Below, in pieces: positions 38,070-47,824 of a stretch of DNA of 64,000 nt; position 1 is the stretch's first letter, and each line of letters starts with the position of its first letter. The notes under the pieces are model-generated. The model was given only the letters and a program-made list of their open reading frames with translations. It was not told the origin of the DNA and ran no database searches. The position numbers and the translations under genes were made by a program. This DNA comes from Duganella sp. sic0402 (GTDB taxonomy: Bacteria; Pseudomonadota; Gammaproteobacteria; Burkholderiales; Burkholderiaceae_D), in assembly GCF_019219065.1 (NCBI RefSeq), contig NZ_JAHUWK010000012.1, forward strand, positions 124,001 to 188,000. Direction: 5' to 3'.

Positions 38070-38555
38070 TTAACTCGTGGCGCTCCAGTCGCCAGATTTG
38101 CCGCCATGCTTTTCGGTGACGCGGATGTTGGACATGACCATGCCCCGGTCCACGGCCTTGCACATATCGTAAATCGTCAGCAGGCCGACCTGGACGGCGG
38201 TGAGGGCTTCCATTTCGACGCCGGTTTTGCCGTAGGTTTCGACTTGCGCTTTGCAGTGAACGCTGGCGTTGGCTTCGTCGGTTTCGAAGTCGACCGCCAC
38301 GCGGGTCAGGGCCAGCGGGTGGCAGAGGGGGATCAGGTCGCTGGTGCGTTTGGAGGCCATGATGGCGGCGATGCGGGCGATACCGAGCACGTCGCCTTTC
38401 TTGGCTGTGCCGCTCAGGATGATGGCCAGCGTCTCCGGTTTCATGCGGATCGAGCCGCTGGCCAGCGCAATGCGGCGGGTTTCCGTTTTGGCGCCGACAT
38501 CTACCATGTGGGCTTGTCCGGTGGCGTCAAAGTGGGTCAGGTGATCGGTGGTCAT
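38070..38555 (-). CDS. moaC: Cyclic pyranopterin monophosphate synthase accessory protein
   Basis: 161 residues from the ATG at 38555, the standard length. Conserved stretches are [42 protein letters not shown] and [12 protein letters not shown], plus the late CKAVDRGM. It makes the cyclic pterin of molybdenum cofactor synthesis, which nitrate reductase at the start of the window needs. It is divergent from the M48 protease gene. Confidence 0.96.
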   Translation of the reverse strand: MTTDHLTHFDATGQAHMVDVGAKTETRRIALASGSIRMKPETLAIILSGTAKKGDVLGIARIAAIMASKRTSDLIPLCHPLALTRVAVDFETDEANASVHCKAQVETYGKTGVEMEALTAVQVGLLTIYDMCKAVDRGMVMSNIRVTEKHGGKSGDWSATS

Positions 38556-38625
38556 GGTCGAGGCGTAAAATAAGTCATAATGTGGCACCAAGTTTTCGTG
38601 CCCAAGTTGCGGGTATCATATCACC

Positions 38626-40344
38626 GTGAATGCAAAACGATCCTCTTACTCCGGCCGCATGCGCGCCGTCGCCGCCGCCCTGCTGGTCGCCATGCCGATG
38701 GCCATGGCGCAGAATACGATTGCGCCCGCCAAGATTCCCAACCTGCCGTCGCTAGGCAGCGCCGAAAGCCAGGATCTGTCGCCGCTGATGGAGCGCAAGA
38801 TCGGCGAGGAAATCATGCGCGATATCCGCCGCGACCGCGATTATCTCGACGATGGCCCCATCCTCGAATACATGAATACCTTCGGCAACGTGCTGGTGGA
38901 CGCCCGTCCGGGCGCGCGCGGTGAGGCCAAGTACGATTATTTCTTCTTTGTGGTGCGCGATAACCAGCTGAATGCGTTTGCCTTGCCCGGCGGCTTTATC
39001 GCCGTGCACTCGCAACTGCTGTTGCAGGCGCAGAATGAGTCCGAGCTGGCCTCCGTGCTGGGCCACGAGATTGGCCACGTGGTGCAGCGTCACATCGCCC
39101 GCTCAATCGGCCAGCAGAAGCAGGATGCGTTGATCCCGCTGGCGGCGATGATACTTGCCGCGCTGGCGTCGCGCGCTGGTGGTGATGCGGCCATGGGCGT
39201 GTTCCTCGGCGGGCAGGGGGTGGCGATCCAGCGGCAGCTGAATTTCGGCCGCGATGCAGAACGCGAAGCTGACCGCATCGGCTTCCAGATCATGGGCGAG
39301 GCTGGCTTTGATACGTCGGGCATGGTGGCGTTCTTCCAGCAGATGCAGGCCTCCACCAAAAACTACAGCGATCTGGTGCCGGCCTGGCTGCTGACTCACC
39401 CGCTGCCGGCGGAGCGTATCGCCGATATTCAGGCGCGCATCCGCGAACAGCCGTACAAGCAGCGTGCTGACAGCCTGGACTTTTTCCTGATACGTTCGCG
39501 CGCCCGGGTGTTGCAGGATCAAAGCAGCAGCGGCTATATCGAAGCGCGCACCTTCTTTGAAACCCAAATCAAGCAGGACAGCTGGCAGCAGAAGGCGGCT
39601 GGCCAGTACGGCATGGCTTTCCTGACCATGAAACAGGGCGACACGGTGGCCGCGCAAAGCTGGCTGGACAAGGCGCACGACACGGTCAACCGCCCGCCGC
39701 CAGCCGGTGTGATCGGCGTCGGCCCGCGCAGCAAGGCGGAGTCGGTGTTTGCCGCCACCTCGATTGAAATCAAGATGGCGCAGCCGGATAACAAGCCGAT
39801 GCTGGCCAAGGCGGTGGAAGAGGCCGAGGCGGCACGCCAGAAGTTCCCGCTGTCGCGCGGCATCGCACACCAGTACGGCGAGGCGCTGCTGAAGGCGGAC
39901 CGGCTGGAGGAGGCCGCCGTCTACCTGCGCGATCAGGCGCAGCTGTACCGCGAGGATATCGAGGTCTACGATTTGCTGGCGCAAGTGTACGCCAAGCAGG
40001 GCAAGCTGGCCTTGCAGCATATCGCGCTGGCGGAATCGTATAACCTGCAAGGCGGCGTGATGGCTGCGCTGGACCAGCTGGGCCACGCGCGCAAGTCGCC
40101 GGATGCGTCGTTCTATGACCAGTCGCTGATTGATGCGCGCGAGCGCGAGTGGCAGGCGGCGCGCCGCGAGGCGATGGGCGACAAGGGCAAGAAGGATATG
40201 ACGGAATCGCGCCCGGCGTTCAAGGCCGAGCTGAAGTCCGGCGCGGAAGACAGCAACAACACCTTCAATCCCTATAGCAGCCCGCTCGACCGTCTGCGCC
40301 GGGCCACTGATCCTATGCTGCCGTCGGGGCCGACGGTACGCTGA
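38626..40344 (+). CDS. bepA: M48 family metalloprotease with TPR repeats (BepA-like)
   Basis: 572 residues from a GTG start; an ATG at 38659 is the alternative. The signal peptide ends near MAMAQN. The zinc site is H147-E-I-G-H151 in VLGHEIGHVVQRH, with a third ligand Glu in the DAEREADRIGFQ block. Residues after about 290 form tetratricopeptide-like helices. BepA proteins sit in the periplasm and help or degrade outer-membrane proteins such as LptD on the BAM complex. Monocistronic, converging on the next gene with a 32-nt overlap. Confidence 0.88.
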   Translation: MNAKRSSYSGRMRAVAAALLVAMPMAMAQNTIAPAKIPNLPSLGSAESQDLSPLMERKIGEEIMRDIRRDRDYLDDGPILEYMNTFGNVLVDARPGARGEAKYDYFFFVVRDNQLNAFALPGGFIAVHSQLLLQAQNESELASVLGHEIGHVVQRHIARSIGQQKQDALIPLAAMILAALASRAGGDAAMGVFLGGQGVAIQRQLNFGRDAEREADRIGFQIMGEAGFDTSGMVAFFQQMQASTKNYSDLVPAWLLTHPLPAERIADIQARIREQPYKQRADSLDFFLIRSRARVLQDQSSSGYIEARTFFETQIKQDSWQQKAAGQYGMAFLTMKQGDTVAAQSWLDKAHDTVNRPPPAGVIGVGPRSKAESVFAATSIEIKMAQPDNKPMLAKAVEEAEAARQKFPLSRGIAHQYGEALLKADRLEEAAVYLRDQAQLYREDIEVYDLLAQVYAKQGKLALQHIALAESYNLQGGVMAALDQLGHARKSPDASFYDQSLIDAREREWQAARREAMGDKGKKDMTESRPAFKAELKSGAEDSNNTFNPYSSPLDRLRRATDPMLPSGPTVR

Positions 40345-40903
40345 CGAAGCCGAAGCGCGCCGCTAGCTGATCGGCGGCGATGCGCTCCACCGCCACGCCG
40401 TCCAGGCTGAGCGCGCCGCTGGCGCTGCCTTCCATCCACTCCAGCAAAACTTCATCCGCGACCGGCGCCTTGTCCAGGCGCAGACGCGGCAGCACGTCGG
40501 CGAAGTCGCGGTCGTCCAGCTGGGCGATCACATTGCCGCTGCGCAGCACCAGCGCGCCGCCGTCGCTCAGCCACAAGGCGTCCGGCGAGGCCAGCGTCGC
40601 GCCGGTGTGCAAGCGCCAGCCTGCGGCAGGATCGGTGCGGACGATGTAAGGCGTCGCTTCCAGCTGCACGTAGACGCGCTGCGGGCCATTCTGGAAATAC
40701 CAGCAGCCGCGCTCATCCACCGCGTAGTTGCGCGTGATGAAGCCGACCAGCGCCGCGTTGTTCAGCTTGTCGCCGGGCAGATTGAAGTGCTGGGCGCGCT
40801 CGTCGCGCATGCGCCAGTTGCCGCGCGCGTCCAGCGCCAGCCAGCCGTAGCAGTGTGGCACGTTGGGCCACTTGGCCAAGGCCTGTTTGACGATGTCATC
40901 CAT
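40313..40903 (-). CDS. Conserved protein of unknown function
   Basis: 196 residues from the ATG at 40903, which overlaps the stop of the upstream hydrolase gene by 8 nt. It begins MDDIVKQALAKWPNVPHCYGW, contains many Trp and Asp residues and no membrane segment or signal. I have seen such proteins in Burkholderiales, where I believe they carry the label DUF2946, but I cannot verify that here. It is probably cotranscribed with the YheT-type hydrolase. No motif supports an enzymatic role. The 3' end overlaps the converging protease gene by 32 nt. Confidence 0.8.
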   Translation of the reverse strand: MDDIVKQALAKWPNVPHCYGWLALDARGNWRMRDERAQHFNLPGDKLNNAALVGFITRNYAVDERGCWYFQNGPQRVYVQLEATPYIVRTDPAAGWRLHTGATLASPDALWLSDGGALVLRSGNVIAQLDDRDFADVLPRLRLDKAPVADEVLLEWMEGSASGALSLDGVAVERIAADQLAARFGFVSVPSAPTAA

Positions 40904-41840
40904 GTTGTTCAAGGAAAGTGATCAGCTTCTTCGGCAGCCAGTTGATGCTGCCCGGCGGGCCGCCGACGGCAAAGCCGACATGGCCGCCGTGTTCAGGATA
41001 GTCCAATACCACGCGCGACGACGCACGCTGCGGCAGATGGCGGCCCGGCAGAAAGGGATCGTTGCGCGCGTTCAGCACCAGCGTGGGGACGGTGATGTCG
41101 TTGAGCACATGTTTGGCGCTGGCGCGGTGCCAGTAATCGTCGGTGTCGCGGTAGCCGTGCAGCGGTGCGGTGACCACATTGTCGAAGGCGTACAGGTCGC
41201 GCGCCGCGTGCAGCGCGTCGAGGTCGAACAGGCCGGGGAATTGCTGTAGTTTGGCTACGCACTTTGGTTTCAGCGATTGCAAAAACATGCGCGTGTAAAT
41301 CATGTTGAGTCCGCTGGACAGCGAGGCACCGCCTTGCGCCAGGTCGAGCGGCGCGGACACGGCGCAGGCCGCGTCGACAAAATCCGCCTGGTGCTGCGAT
41401 TCGCCCAGCCAGCGCAGTAGCGCATTGCCGCCCAGCGAGACGCCGGCGGCGTAGAACTTGCCGCCGGCGTGGGCTGCATGCAGGCGACGGATCACCCAGT
41501 CGATCTCGGCGGCGTCGCCCGAGTGGTAGAAGCGTGGCGCGCGGTTGGCTTCGCCGGAACAGCCACGGAAGTGCGGCACCGCGCCCGACCAGCCGCGCGC
41601 TTGCACGTCGGCCATCAGCGCGCGCGCATAGTGGCTGTCGGAGGAACCTTCCAGGCCGTGGAAAAGCACGACAAAGGGCTGGCCCGGCTTGCCGTCGATA
41701 AAGTCCACATCGATGAAGTCGCCGTCCGGCGCATCCCAGCGCTCGCGCCGGAAGCGCACCGGTGGCTTGCGGATCGCCAGCGCCGGATAAATGGTTTGCA
41801 AATGGCCGCTGGGCAGCCAGAATGGAGCGGTGTACTTCAC
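40896..41840 (-). CDS. YheT-family alpha/beta hydrolase
   Basis: 314 residues from a GTG start. It has the typical opening PFWLPSGHLQTIYPAL, the oxyanion block VVLFHGLEGSSDSHYAR, the nucleophile Ser in AAGVSLGGNALLRWLGE, Asp in NARNDPFLP and His in PEHGGHVGF. These are the marks of the YheT/ABHD1-3 lipase-like family. The natural substrate is unknown. It starts 8 nt after the small SnoaL-like gene and overlaps the next gene, so the three form a unit. Confidence 0.9.
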   Translation of the reverse strand: MKYTAPFWLPSGHLQTIYPALAIRKPPVRFRRERWDAPDGDFIDVDFIDGKPGQPFVVLFHGLEGSSDSHYARALMADVQARGWSGAVPHFRGCSGEANRAPRFYHSGDAAEIDWVIRRLHAAHAGGKFYAAGVSLGGNALLRWLGESQHQADFVDAACAVSAPLDLAQGGASLSSGLNMIYTRMFLQSLKPKCVAKLQQFPGLFDLDALHAARDLYAFDNVVTAPLHGYRDTDDYWHRASAKHVLNDITVPTLVLNARNDPFLPGRHLPQRASSRVVLDYPEHGGHVGFAVGGPPGSINWLPKKLITFLEQHG

Positions 41841-41848
41841 GGCAGGAA

Positions 41849-42271
41849 TCAGTGCAGGATCTGGCTGTGCGATTCCGTCGGCGCCGGGCCAGGCGCGATC
41901 GATACATGATGCAGTACGATGCGCCAGCCTTTTGGCGTTTTCGCGTACACATTGGTCGCGATCAGGTGCGCCGGCTCGCCGCTGGCGGCAGTGGCGCCCT
42001 CGACCACCGTGTGGACCGAACTCATCAGCGTATGGGTTTCGTGCAGCGAGGAGGGCAGGATGTGCAGCCCGCCATGTTCAAGAATGCCGCGCCAGGAAGC
42101 GCGGATAGCGGCATGGCCGATCAGCCGCTGGCCGCCAGGGTGGACGCAGACGATTTCGTCGTCATCCGCCCACAGCGCCATCAGCGCGTCCAGATCGGCG
42201 CGGTTGAGGGCGTCGTAAAAAGCCGCTTCGGTTTCTGCGGCGCTACCGTTATGCGTCTTCTTGGTCGGCAT
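41849..42271 (-). CDS. SnoaL-like/NTF2-fold protein
   Basis: 140 residues. ETEAAFYDALNRADLDALMALWADDDEIVCVHPGG is the standard opening of the SnoaL/DUF4440 cone fold. Many relatives have no known activity. It is the middle gene of a short minus-strand run, 12 nt after the zinc-finger gene. Confidence 0.82.
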   Translation of the reverse strand: MPTKKTHNGSAAETEAAFYDALNRADLDALMALWADDDEIVCVHPGGQRLIGHAAIRASWRGILEHGGLHILPSSLHETHTLMSSVHTVVEGATAASGEPAHLIATNVYAKTPKGWRIVLHHVSIAPGPAPTESHSQILH

Positions 42272-42283
42272 GGCGGCGGTGGA

Positions 42284-42481
42284 TCAGTGGTGGCCGACGA
42301 CCGTGCCTGGCTTCAGCTTGTAGGCGGTGCCGCAGTATGGGCACTTGGCAACGCCGTGGGCGTCGAATTCCAGAAATACGCGCGGGTGCGACGACCACAG
42401 TGGCATGGCTGGGTTCGGGCAGTGTGCCGGCAGATCCTTGCCATCGAGTTCTACGGCGGTAACGGCGTTTGCTTGGGTCAT
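42284..42481 (-). CDS. Small zinc-finger protein (zf-CHCC type)
   Basis: 65 residues from the ATG at 42481. The pattern HCPNP...SHPRVFLEF...CPYCGTAY holds one Cys-His and one Cys-x2-Cys pair, as in the short CHCC zinc-finger proteins related to the NDUFS6-type accessory subunit of complex I. Its role in bacteria is not established. It heads a minus-strand run of four genes. Confidence 0.85.
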   Translation of the reverse strand: MTQANAVTAVELDGKDLPAHCPNPAMPLWSSHPRVFLEFDAHGVAKCPYCGTAYKLKPGTVVGHH

Positions 42482-42600
42482 TTCTTGTGGCTCCGGATGG
42501 CTAAGAGAAAAGCACGATTCTAACGGATTCGCGCATAGAGCAAAAATCGTCGGTAAAATAGCGCCTCTACAACACCGGCCTGGCCCATCATGTGGCAGGA

Positions 42601-43350
42601 ATGCCACAACCATCCATGAGTGAAATCAGCACCCCCTGTGTGGCCGCCCACCACGAACCGTCCTGGCGCGAAGGCGTAAAAACCGGCCTGCCATCGCTAT
42701 TCGGCATCGGCGCCTGGGGCCTGGTGGTGGGCATTGCCATGGTCAAGTCCGGGCTGACGATACCGCAGGCGCTGGGCATGACGCTGGTGGTGTTTGCCGG
42801 ATCGGCCCAGCTGGCGGCCTTGCCGCTGATTGCTGCGGATGCGCCGATCTGGGTGATTTTCCTGACGGCGCTGGTCGTCAACCTGCGCTTTGTGATCTTT
42901 TCGGCACTGCTGGCGCCGCACTTTTCCCACCTGCCATGGCGGCAGCGGCTGACGCTGGGCTATGTGGCCGGCGACATGACGGTCGCGCTGTTCCTGCAAA
43001 AATACCCGTCTGAGCAGCCTCAAGTCGGCAAGTTGTCGTATTTGAAAGGCTTGCTGTACCCGAACTGGGCGTCCTGGCAGATCGGCTCGATCGCCGGCAT
43101 TTTCCTCGGTAGCGCCGTGCCGCCGGAGTGGGGCCTGAGCTTTGCCGGCACGCTGGCCATCATCTGCGTGATGATACCGCTGATGGCCGGGCGTCCGGCG
43201 CTGGCCGGCGTGCTGATGGCAGGCGCGGTGTCGGTGCTGGCGCATGAACTGCCGTACAAGCTGGGCCTGCTGGTTGCCGTACTGGTCGGCATGCTGACCG
43301 CCATGCTGATTGAAGAAACTGCTGAAAAATGGAGAAACAAGCGTGGCTGA
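42601..43350 (+). CDS. azlC: AzlC family branched-chain amino acid exporter, large subunit
   Basis: 249 residues from the ATG at 42601 (a GTG at 42592 and an ATG at 42616 are alternatives). About six hydrophobic segments and the family block VVFAGSAQLAALPL and VVNLRFVIFSALLAPH are present. AzlC with AzlD exports leucine-type amino acids or azaleucine. The azlD start is inside its 3' end. Confidence 0.88.
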   Translation: MPQPSMSEISTPCVAAHHEPSWREGVKTGLPSLFGIGAWGLVVGIAMVKSGLTIPQALGMTLVVFAGSAQLAALPLIAADAPIWVIFLTALVVNLRFVIFSALLAPHFSHLPWRQRLTLGYVAGDMTVALFLQKYPSEQPQVGKLSYLKGLLYPNWASWQIGSIAGIFLGSAVPPEWGLSFAGTLAIICVMIPLMAGRPALAGVLMAGAVSVLAHELPYKLGLLVAVLVGMLTAMLIEETAEKWRNKRG

Positions 43351-43669
43351 TTGGGAAATCTGGCTGGTCATCCTGGTGCTGGCGCTGGCCACCGCCTGTA
43401 CCCGCAGCTCGTTCTGGCTGGTCGGCCATCACATCACCATTCCCAAGCGGGTACAGGAGATGCTGCGCTACGCGCCGGCCTGCGCGCTGGCCGCGATTGT
43501 GGCGCCGGACCTGATCCTGGCCGCGGACGGCCAGCCGCTGCTGGATTCCAGCAATCTGAAGCTGGTGTCCGGTATTGTCGCGACGATCTACTATTTGCTG
43601 CGTCGCAATATGTTGGAAACCATCATATTCGGCATGGCTTTCTTCACGGCATTACGGCTGATTCTGTAA
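43343..43669 (+). CDS. azlD: AzlD family branched-chain amino acid exporter, small subunit
   Basis: 108 residues from a GTG at 43343, behind GGAGA 7 nt upstream and overlapping azlC by 8 nt. Three to four hydrophobic segments, with ATACTRSSFWLVGH and RYAPACALAAIVAPDL as conserved AzlD stretches. It should pair with AzlC in the inner membrane. Confidence 0.88.
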   Translation: MADWEIWLVILVLALATACTRSSFWLVGHHITIPKRVQEMLRYAPACALAAIVAPDLILAADGQPLLDSSNLKLVSGIVATIYYLLRRNMLETIIFGMAFFTALRLIL

Positions 43670-43741
43670 CTTAATAACAGAAGAATCACGGTCGGCTTGC
43701 GGTAAAATAGCGCTCTTCCAACAACTCGACCTTGGGTAGCC

Positions 43742-44959
43742 ATGTCCGCTGTTCTGAACTTCATCCGTCTGCAAGACCTTATCGATCAAAATGCGCTGCA
43801 AGGCAAACGCGTTTTCATCCGCGCCGACTTGAACGTGCCGCAGGATGATGCAGGCAATATCACCGAAGATACGCGCATCCGCGCGTCGGTTCCAGCGATT
43901 AAAGCGGCAGTTGCTGCGGGCGCCAAGGTCATGGTCACTTCCCACCTGGGCCGTCCGACCGAAGGTGAGTTCAAGCCGGAAGACAGCCTGGCGCCGGTCG
44001 CCAAACGCCTGTCCGAGCTGCTGGGCCAGCCGGTTGAGCTGAAGCAGAACTGGGTGGATGGCGCTGGCCTGGAGGGCTTGCAAGCCGGCCAAGTGGTACT
44101 GCTGGAAAACGTCCGCGTCAACCAGGGCGAGAAAAAGAACGCCGACGAACTTGCGCAGAAAATGGCCAAACTGTGCGACATTTACGTCAATGACGCTTTC
44201 GGCACCGCCCACCGCGCGGAAGCTTCGACGCACGGCATCGCCAAGTTTGCACCAGTCGCTGCCGCCGGCCCGCTGCTGGCCGCCGAGCTGGACGCGCTGG
44301 GCAAGGCGCTGGGTGCGCCAGCCCGTCCGCTGCTGGCCATCGTCGCCGGCTCCAAGGTGTCGACCAAGCTGTCGATCCTGGAATCGCTGGCCGACAAAGT
44401 AGACAACCTGATCGTTGGCGGTGGCATCGCCAACACCTTCATGCTGGCTGCCGGCCTCAAAATCGGTAAATCGCTGGCCGAGCCGGATCTGCTTGGCGCC
44501 GCCAAAACCATCATCGAGAAGCTGGCCGCACGCGGCGCGCAAGTGCCGATTCCGGTTGATGTCGTGACCGCCAAGGAATTTTCGCCAAGCGCTGCCGCCA
44601 CCGTCAAAGACGTGAAAGATGTGGCGGATGACGACATGATCCTGGATATTGGTCCTAAAACCGCCGCGATTCTGGCTGAACAGATCGGCACCGCCGGCAC
44701 CATCGTATGGAACGGTCCGGTCGGCGTGTTCGAGTTCGACCAGTTCGCCGAAGGCACCAAGACGCTGGCGCTGGCCATCGCCCAGTCGAAAGCGTTCTCG
44801 ATCGCTGGCGGCGGCGACACGCTGGCAGCCATTGCCAAGTACAACATCAGCGAGCAAGTGGGCTACATCTCCACCGGCGGCGGCGCTTTCCTGGAGTTCC
44901 TGGAAGGCAAAACCCTGCCAGCGGTCGAGATCCTGACCCAGCGCGCTGCGGCCAAGTAA
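43742..44959 (+). CDS. pgk: Phosphoglycerate kinase
   Basis: 405 residues. [13 protein letters not shown] binds 3-phosphoglycerate, [11 protein letters not shown] follows, and the nucleotide site includes GGGDTLAAI near the C-terminus. It interconverts 1,3-bisphosphoglycerate and 3-phosphoglycerate with ATP formation. It starts a run of three glycolytic genes; a TAAAAT sequence in the 72-nt gap before it may be the -10 box. Confidence 0.97.
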   Translation: MSAVLNFIRLQDLIDQNALQGKRVFIRADLNVPQDDAGNITEDTRIRASVPAIKAAVAAGAKVMVTSHLGRPTEGEFKPEDSLAPVAKRLSELLGQPVELKQNWVDGAGLEGLQAGQVVLLENVRVNQGEKKNADELAQKMAKLCDIYVNDAFGTAHRAEASTHGIAKFAPVAAAGPLLAAELDALGKALGAPARPLLAIVAGSKVSTKLSILESLADKVDNLIVGGGIANTFMLAAGLKIGKSLAEPDLLGAAKTIIEKLAARGAQVPIPVDVVTAKEFSPSAAATVKDVKDVADDDMILDIGPKTAAILAEQIGTAGTIVWNGPVGVFEFDQFAEGTKTLALAIAQSKAFSIAGGGDTLAAIAKYNISEQVGYISTGGGAFLEFLEGKTLPAVEILTQRAAAK

Positions 44960-45028
44960 AAGGCAGTAAATAGCACGGTCGTGCTTTGTAGCAAATTAAC
45001 AGTAGAATCCAGGTAATGCCTGGGAAGG

Positions 45029-45104
45029 GCATCAAATCTGTAGTGGATTTACAGATTTGATGTCTGAACCACAATAAACCCGGGTTTCCGCGTAGTGCGG
45101 GAAC
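45029..45104 (+). promoter_or_regulatory. Two stem-loops in the pgk-pyk gap
   Basis: A perfect 13-bp stem pairs CATCAAATCTGTA (45030-45042) with TACAGATTTGATG (45050-45062) over a 7-nt loop. A second stem pairs GTTTCCGC (45084-45091) with GCGGGAAC (45097-45104), one pair being G-U. No T run follows either. They lie 30-105 nt before the pyk start and could be an mRNA processing, stability or protein-binding element; an operator read as DNA palindrome is also possible. Confidence 0.6.
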
Positions 45105-45134
45105 TGTTCGCATGACCTCTTGCTAAGGAATACT

Positions 45135-46583
45135 ATGTCTCGTAGCACCAAAATTGTCGCCACGATCGGCCCAGCTTCTACCGACTTCAACGTACTGGTC
45201 AAAATGATACGTGCGGGTGTGGATGTCGTGCGCCTGAATTTCTCGCACGGCAAGGCACAGGATCACATCGACCGCGCCCGTCTGGTGCGCGAGGCTGCTG
45301 CCGAGTGTGGCCGCGAAGTGGCGATCATGGCGGACATGCAGGGACCGAAAATCCGCGTCGGCAAGTTTGAAAACGGCAAGATCGAACTGGCCAAGGGCGA
45401 CAAGTTCATTCTGGATTCCAAATGGGGCGAGAACGGCGAACTGGGCAACCAGGAGCGCGTCGGCCTGGACTACAAGGCATTGCCGCAAGACGTGCGTCCG
45501 GACGACCAGCTGCTGCTGAATGACGGCCTGATCGTGCTGGTGGTGGAGAAGGTGGTTGCGCACGAGATTTACACCGTTGTGAAGATTGGCGGCGAGCTGT
45601 CCAATAACAAGGGCATCAATCGTCTGGGTGGCGGCCTGACCGCGCCGGCGCTGACCGCCAAGGATATGGAAGACATCAAGACGGCAATGAGTTTCCAGTG
45701 TGATTACCTGGCGATCTCGTTCCCGAAAAGTGCGACCGATATGGAGATGGCGCGCCAGCTGGCGAATATCGCCGGCGAGCCGTTTGGCCACAAGCCGATG
45801 ATGATCGCCAAGATCGAACGCGCCGAAGCGATCCCGCTGCTGCAGGAGATCCTCGACGCCTCGGACGGCATCATGGTGGCGCGTGGCGACCTGGCGGTGG
45901 AAGTAGGCAACGCGGCAGTGCCGGCGCTGCAAAAACGTATGATCCGCATGGCGCGCGAGTCGAACAAGCTGGCGATCACCGCGACCCAGATGATGGAGTC
46001 GATGATTTTCAACGCCGTGCCGACCCGCGCCGAAGTGTCGGACGTGGCCAACGCTGTGCTGGACGGCACCGACGCCGTAATGACGTCGGCCGAAACCGCA
46101 TCGGGCCGCTATCCGATTGAAACTGTTGAGATGATGGCCGCCATTTGCGTGGAAGCCGAGCAGTCCGAGTACAACAAGCTGGACGCCGACTTCCTGAATG
46201 CGACCTTCACCCGCATCGACCAGTCGATCGCCTACGGCGCGCTGTTTACCGCGCACCACCTGGCGGTGAAAGCGATTGTGGCGCTGACCGAGTCCGGCTC
46301 GACTGCGCTGTGGATGAGCCGTCACAATATCGATACGCCGATTTTCGCGCTGACGCCGTCGACTACCACCCTGCGCAAGGTAGCGCTGTACCGCAACGTG
46401 AAGGCCTACAATCTGGCACAGGAAGGCACCAGTGCCGCCGTGCTGAAGCAGGCTGAAGAACTGCTGGTCGCGCAAGGCGTGGTCAAGAAGGGCGATCTGA
46501 TTGTCGTCACGTGGGGCTCGCCAATGGGCCAGGTAGGCGGCACCAACGCGCTGAAGATCGTGAAGGTCGGCGAATTTAGTTAA
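45135..46583 (+). CDS. pyk: Pyruvate kinase
   Basis: 482 residues from the ATG at 45135 (MSRSTKIVATIGP), behind TAAGGAA. Family blocks are RLNFSHG, the catalytic MIAKIERAEAI, GIMVARGDLAVEVG and TATQMMESMI. It makes pyruvate and ATP from phosphoenolpyruvate. Length and the short N-terminus fit the single proteobacterial PykA-type enzyme. Confidence 0.97.
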   Translation: MSRSTKIVATIGPASTDFNVLVKMIRAGVDVVRLNFSHGKAQDHIDRARLVREAAAECGREVAIMADMQGPKIRVGKFENGKIELAKGDKFILDSKWGENGELGNQERVGLDYKALPQDVRPDDQLLLNDGLIVLVVEKVVAHEIYTVVKIGGELSNNKGINRLGGGLTAPALTAKDMEDIKTAMSFQCDYLAISFPKSATDMEMARQLANIAGEPFGHKPMMIAKIERAEAIPLLQEILDASDGIMVARGDLAVEVGNAAVPALQKRMIRMARESNKLAITATQMMESMIFNAVPTRAEVSDVANAVLDGTDAVMTSAETASGRYPIETVEMMAAICVEAEQSEYNKLDADFLNATFTRIDQSIAYGALFTAHHLAVKAIVALTESGSTALWMSRHNIDTPIFALTPSTTTLRKVALYRNVKAYNLAQEGTSAAVLKQAEELLVAQGVVKKGDLIVVTWGSPMGQVGGTNALKIVKVGEFS

Positions 46584-46650
46584 TTGACCGGCACGTCGGG
46601 GATGACGACGGGCTGGTGACAGGTTTTTTTATTGTTATTGGAGTATTACC

Positions 46651-47715
46651 ATGTCCCTCGTATCCATGCGTCAACTGCTGGACCATGCTGCTGAAAACGG
46701 CTATGGCATCCCTGCGTTCAACGTCAATAATCTGGAACAAGTGCAGGCCATCATGGCTGCCGCCGACGCGCTGAACGCGCCGGTCATCATGCAAGCGTCG
46801 GCCGGCGCGCGCAAGTACGCCGGTGAAGCTTTCCTGCGTCACCTGATCGACGCCGCCATCGAAGCTTATCCGCACATTCCGGTCGTTATGCACCAGGACC
46901 ACGGCCAGTCGCCGGCAGTCTGCATGGCCGCGATCCGCTCGGGCTTCAGCTCGGTGATGATGGACGGTTCGCTGGAAGCCGACGGCAAATCGGTTGCTTC
47001 CTACGAGTACAACGTTGAAGTGTCGCGCGAAGTGGTCAAGTTCTCGCACGCCATCGGCGTGACGGTGGAAGCTGAACTGGGCGTGCTCGGTTCGCTGGAA
47101 ACCATGAAGGGCGACAAGGAAGACGGCCACGGCGCCGACGGCCTGATGACCCGCGAACAGCTGCTGACCGACGTCGCGCAAGCCGCCGACTTCGTGCAGA
47201 AAACCCAATGCGACGCGCTGGCGATCGCTATCGGCACCTCGCACGGCGCCTACAAGTTCACCCGCAAGCCAACTGGCGACATCCTGGCGATCGACCGCAT
47301 CAAGGAAATCCACGCCCGCATCCCTAACACCCACCTGGTGATGCACGGTTCGTCGTCGGTGCCACAGGAACTGCTGGCCATCATCCGCGAATTCGGCGGT
47401 GACATGAAAGAAACCTACGGCGTGCCAGTCGAAGAGATCCAGGAAGGCATCCGTCACGGCGTTCGCAAGATCAACATCGACACCGACATCCGCCTGGCCA
47501 TGACCGCCGCCGTGCGTCAGTATATGTTCCAGAACCCATCGAAATTCGACCCGCGCGACTTCCTGAAGCCAGCCCGCCTGGCTGCCGAGCAAGTGGTGCG
47601 CGCCCGTTTCCAGGCTTTCGGCTGCGAAGGCCAGGCGTCGAAAATCAAGCAAATTCCACTGGAAAAAATGGCCGAGCGCTACAAAGCCGGCGAGCTGTCC
47701 CAGATTGTGAAGTAA
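46651..47715 (+). CDS. fba: Fructose-bisphosphate aldolase, class II (CbbA/Fba type)
   Basis: 354 residues. Zinc ligands are visible in [10 protein letters not shown] and HGSSSVPQE, with [11 protein letters not shown] between. It splits fructose-1,6-bisphosphate in glycolysis and works backwards in gluconeogenesis. The ribosome-binding site is TTGGAG, 10 nt before the ATG. It follows pyk by 67 nt and is closed by a terminator. Confidence 0.97.
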   Translation: MSLVSMRQLLDHAAENGYGIPAFNVNNLEQVQAIMAAADALNAPVIMQASAGARKYAGEAFLRHLIDAAIEAYPHIPVVMHQDHGQSPAVCMAAIRSGFSSVMMDGSLEADGKSVASYEYNVEVSREVVKFSHAIGVTVEAELGVLGSLETMKGDKEDGHGADGLMTREQLLTDVAQAADFVQKTQCDALAIAIGTSHGAYKFTRKPTGDILAIDRIKEIHARIPNTHLVMHGSSSVPQELLAIIREFGGDMKETYGVPVEEIQEGIRHGVRKINIDTDIRLAMTAAVRQYMFQNPSKFDPRDFLKPARLAAEQVVRARFQAFGCEGQASKIKQIPLEKMAERYKAGELSQIVK

Positions 47716-47765
47716 AATTCTGTTTTGGAACGGGTTGGTTCTTTTGGACTAACCCGACTCTTTCG

Positions 47766-47801
47766 ACCGGCGATCGAGCATTCCTCCATCGCCGGTTTTC
47801 G
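47766..47801 (+). terminator. Intrinsic terminator after fba
   Basis: ACCGGCGAT (47766-47774) pairs with ATCGCCGGT (47788-47796) over a 13-nt loop and is followed by a T-rich stretch. A second possible stem, CGGGTTGG with CTAACCCG, lies just before it. Confidence 0.75.
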
Positions 47802-47824
47802 CTTTTTCATTACATTCCCCTGCT

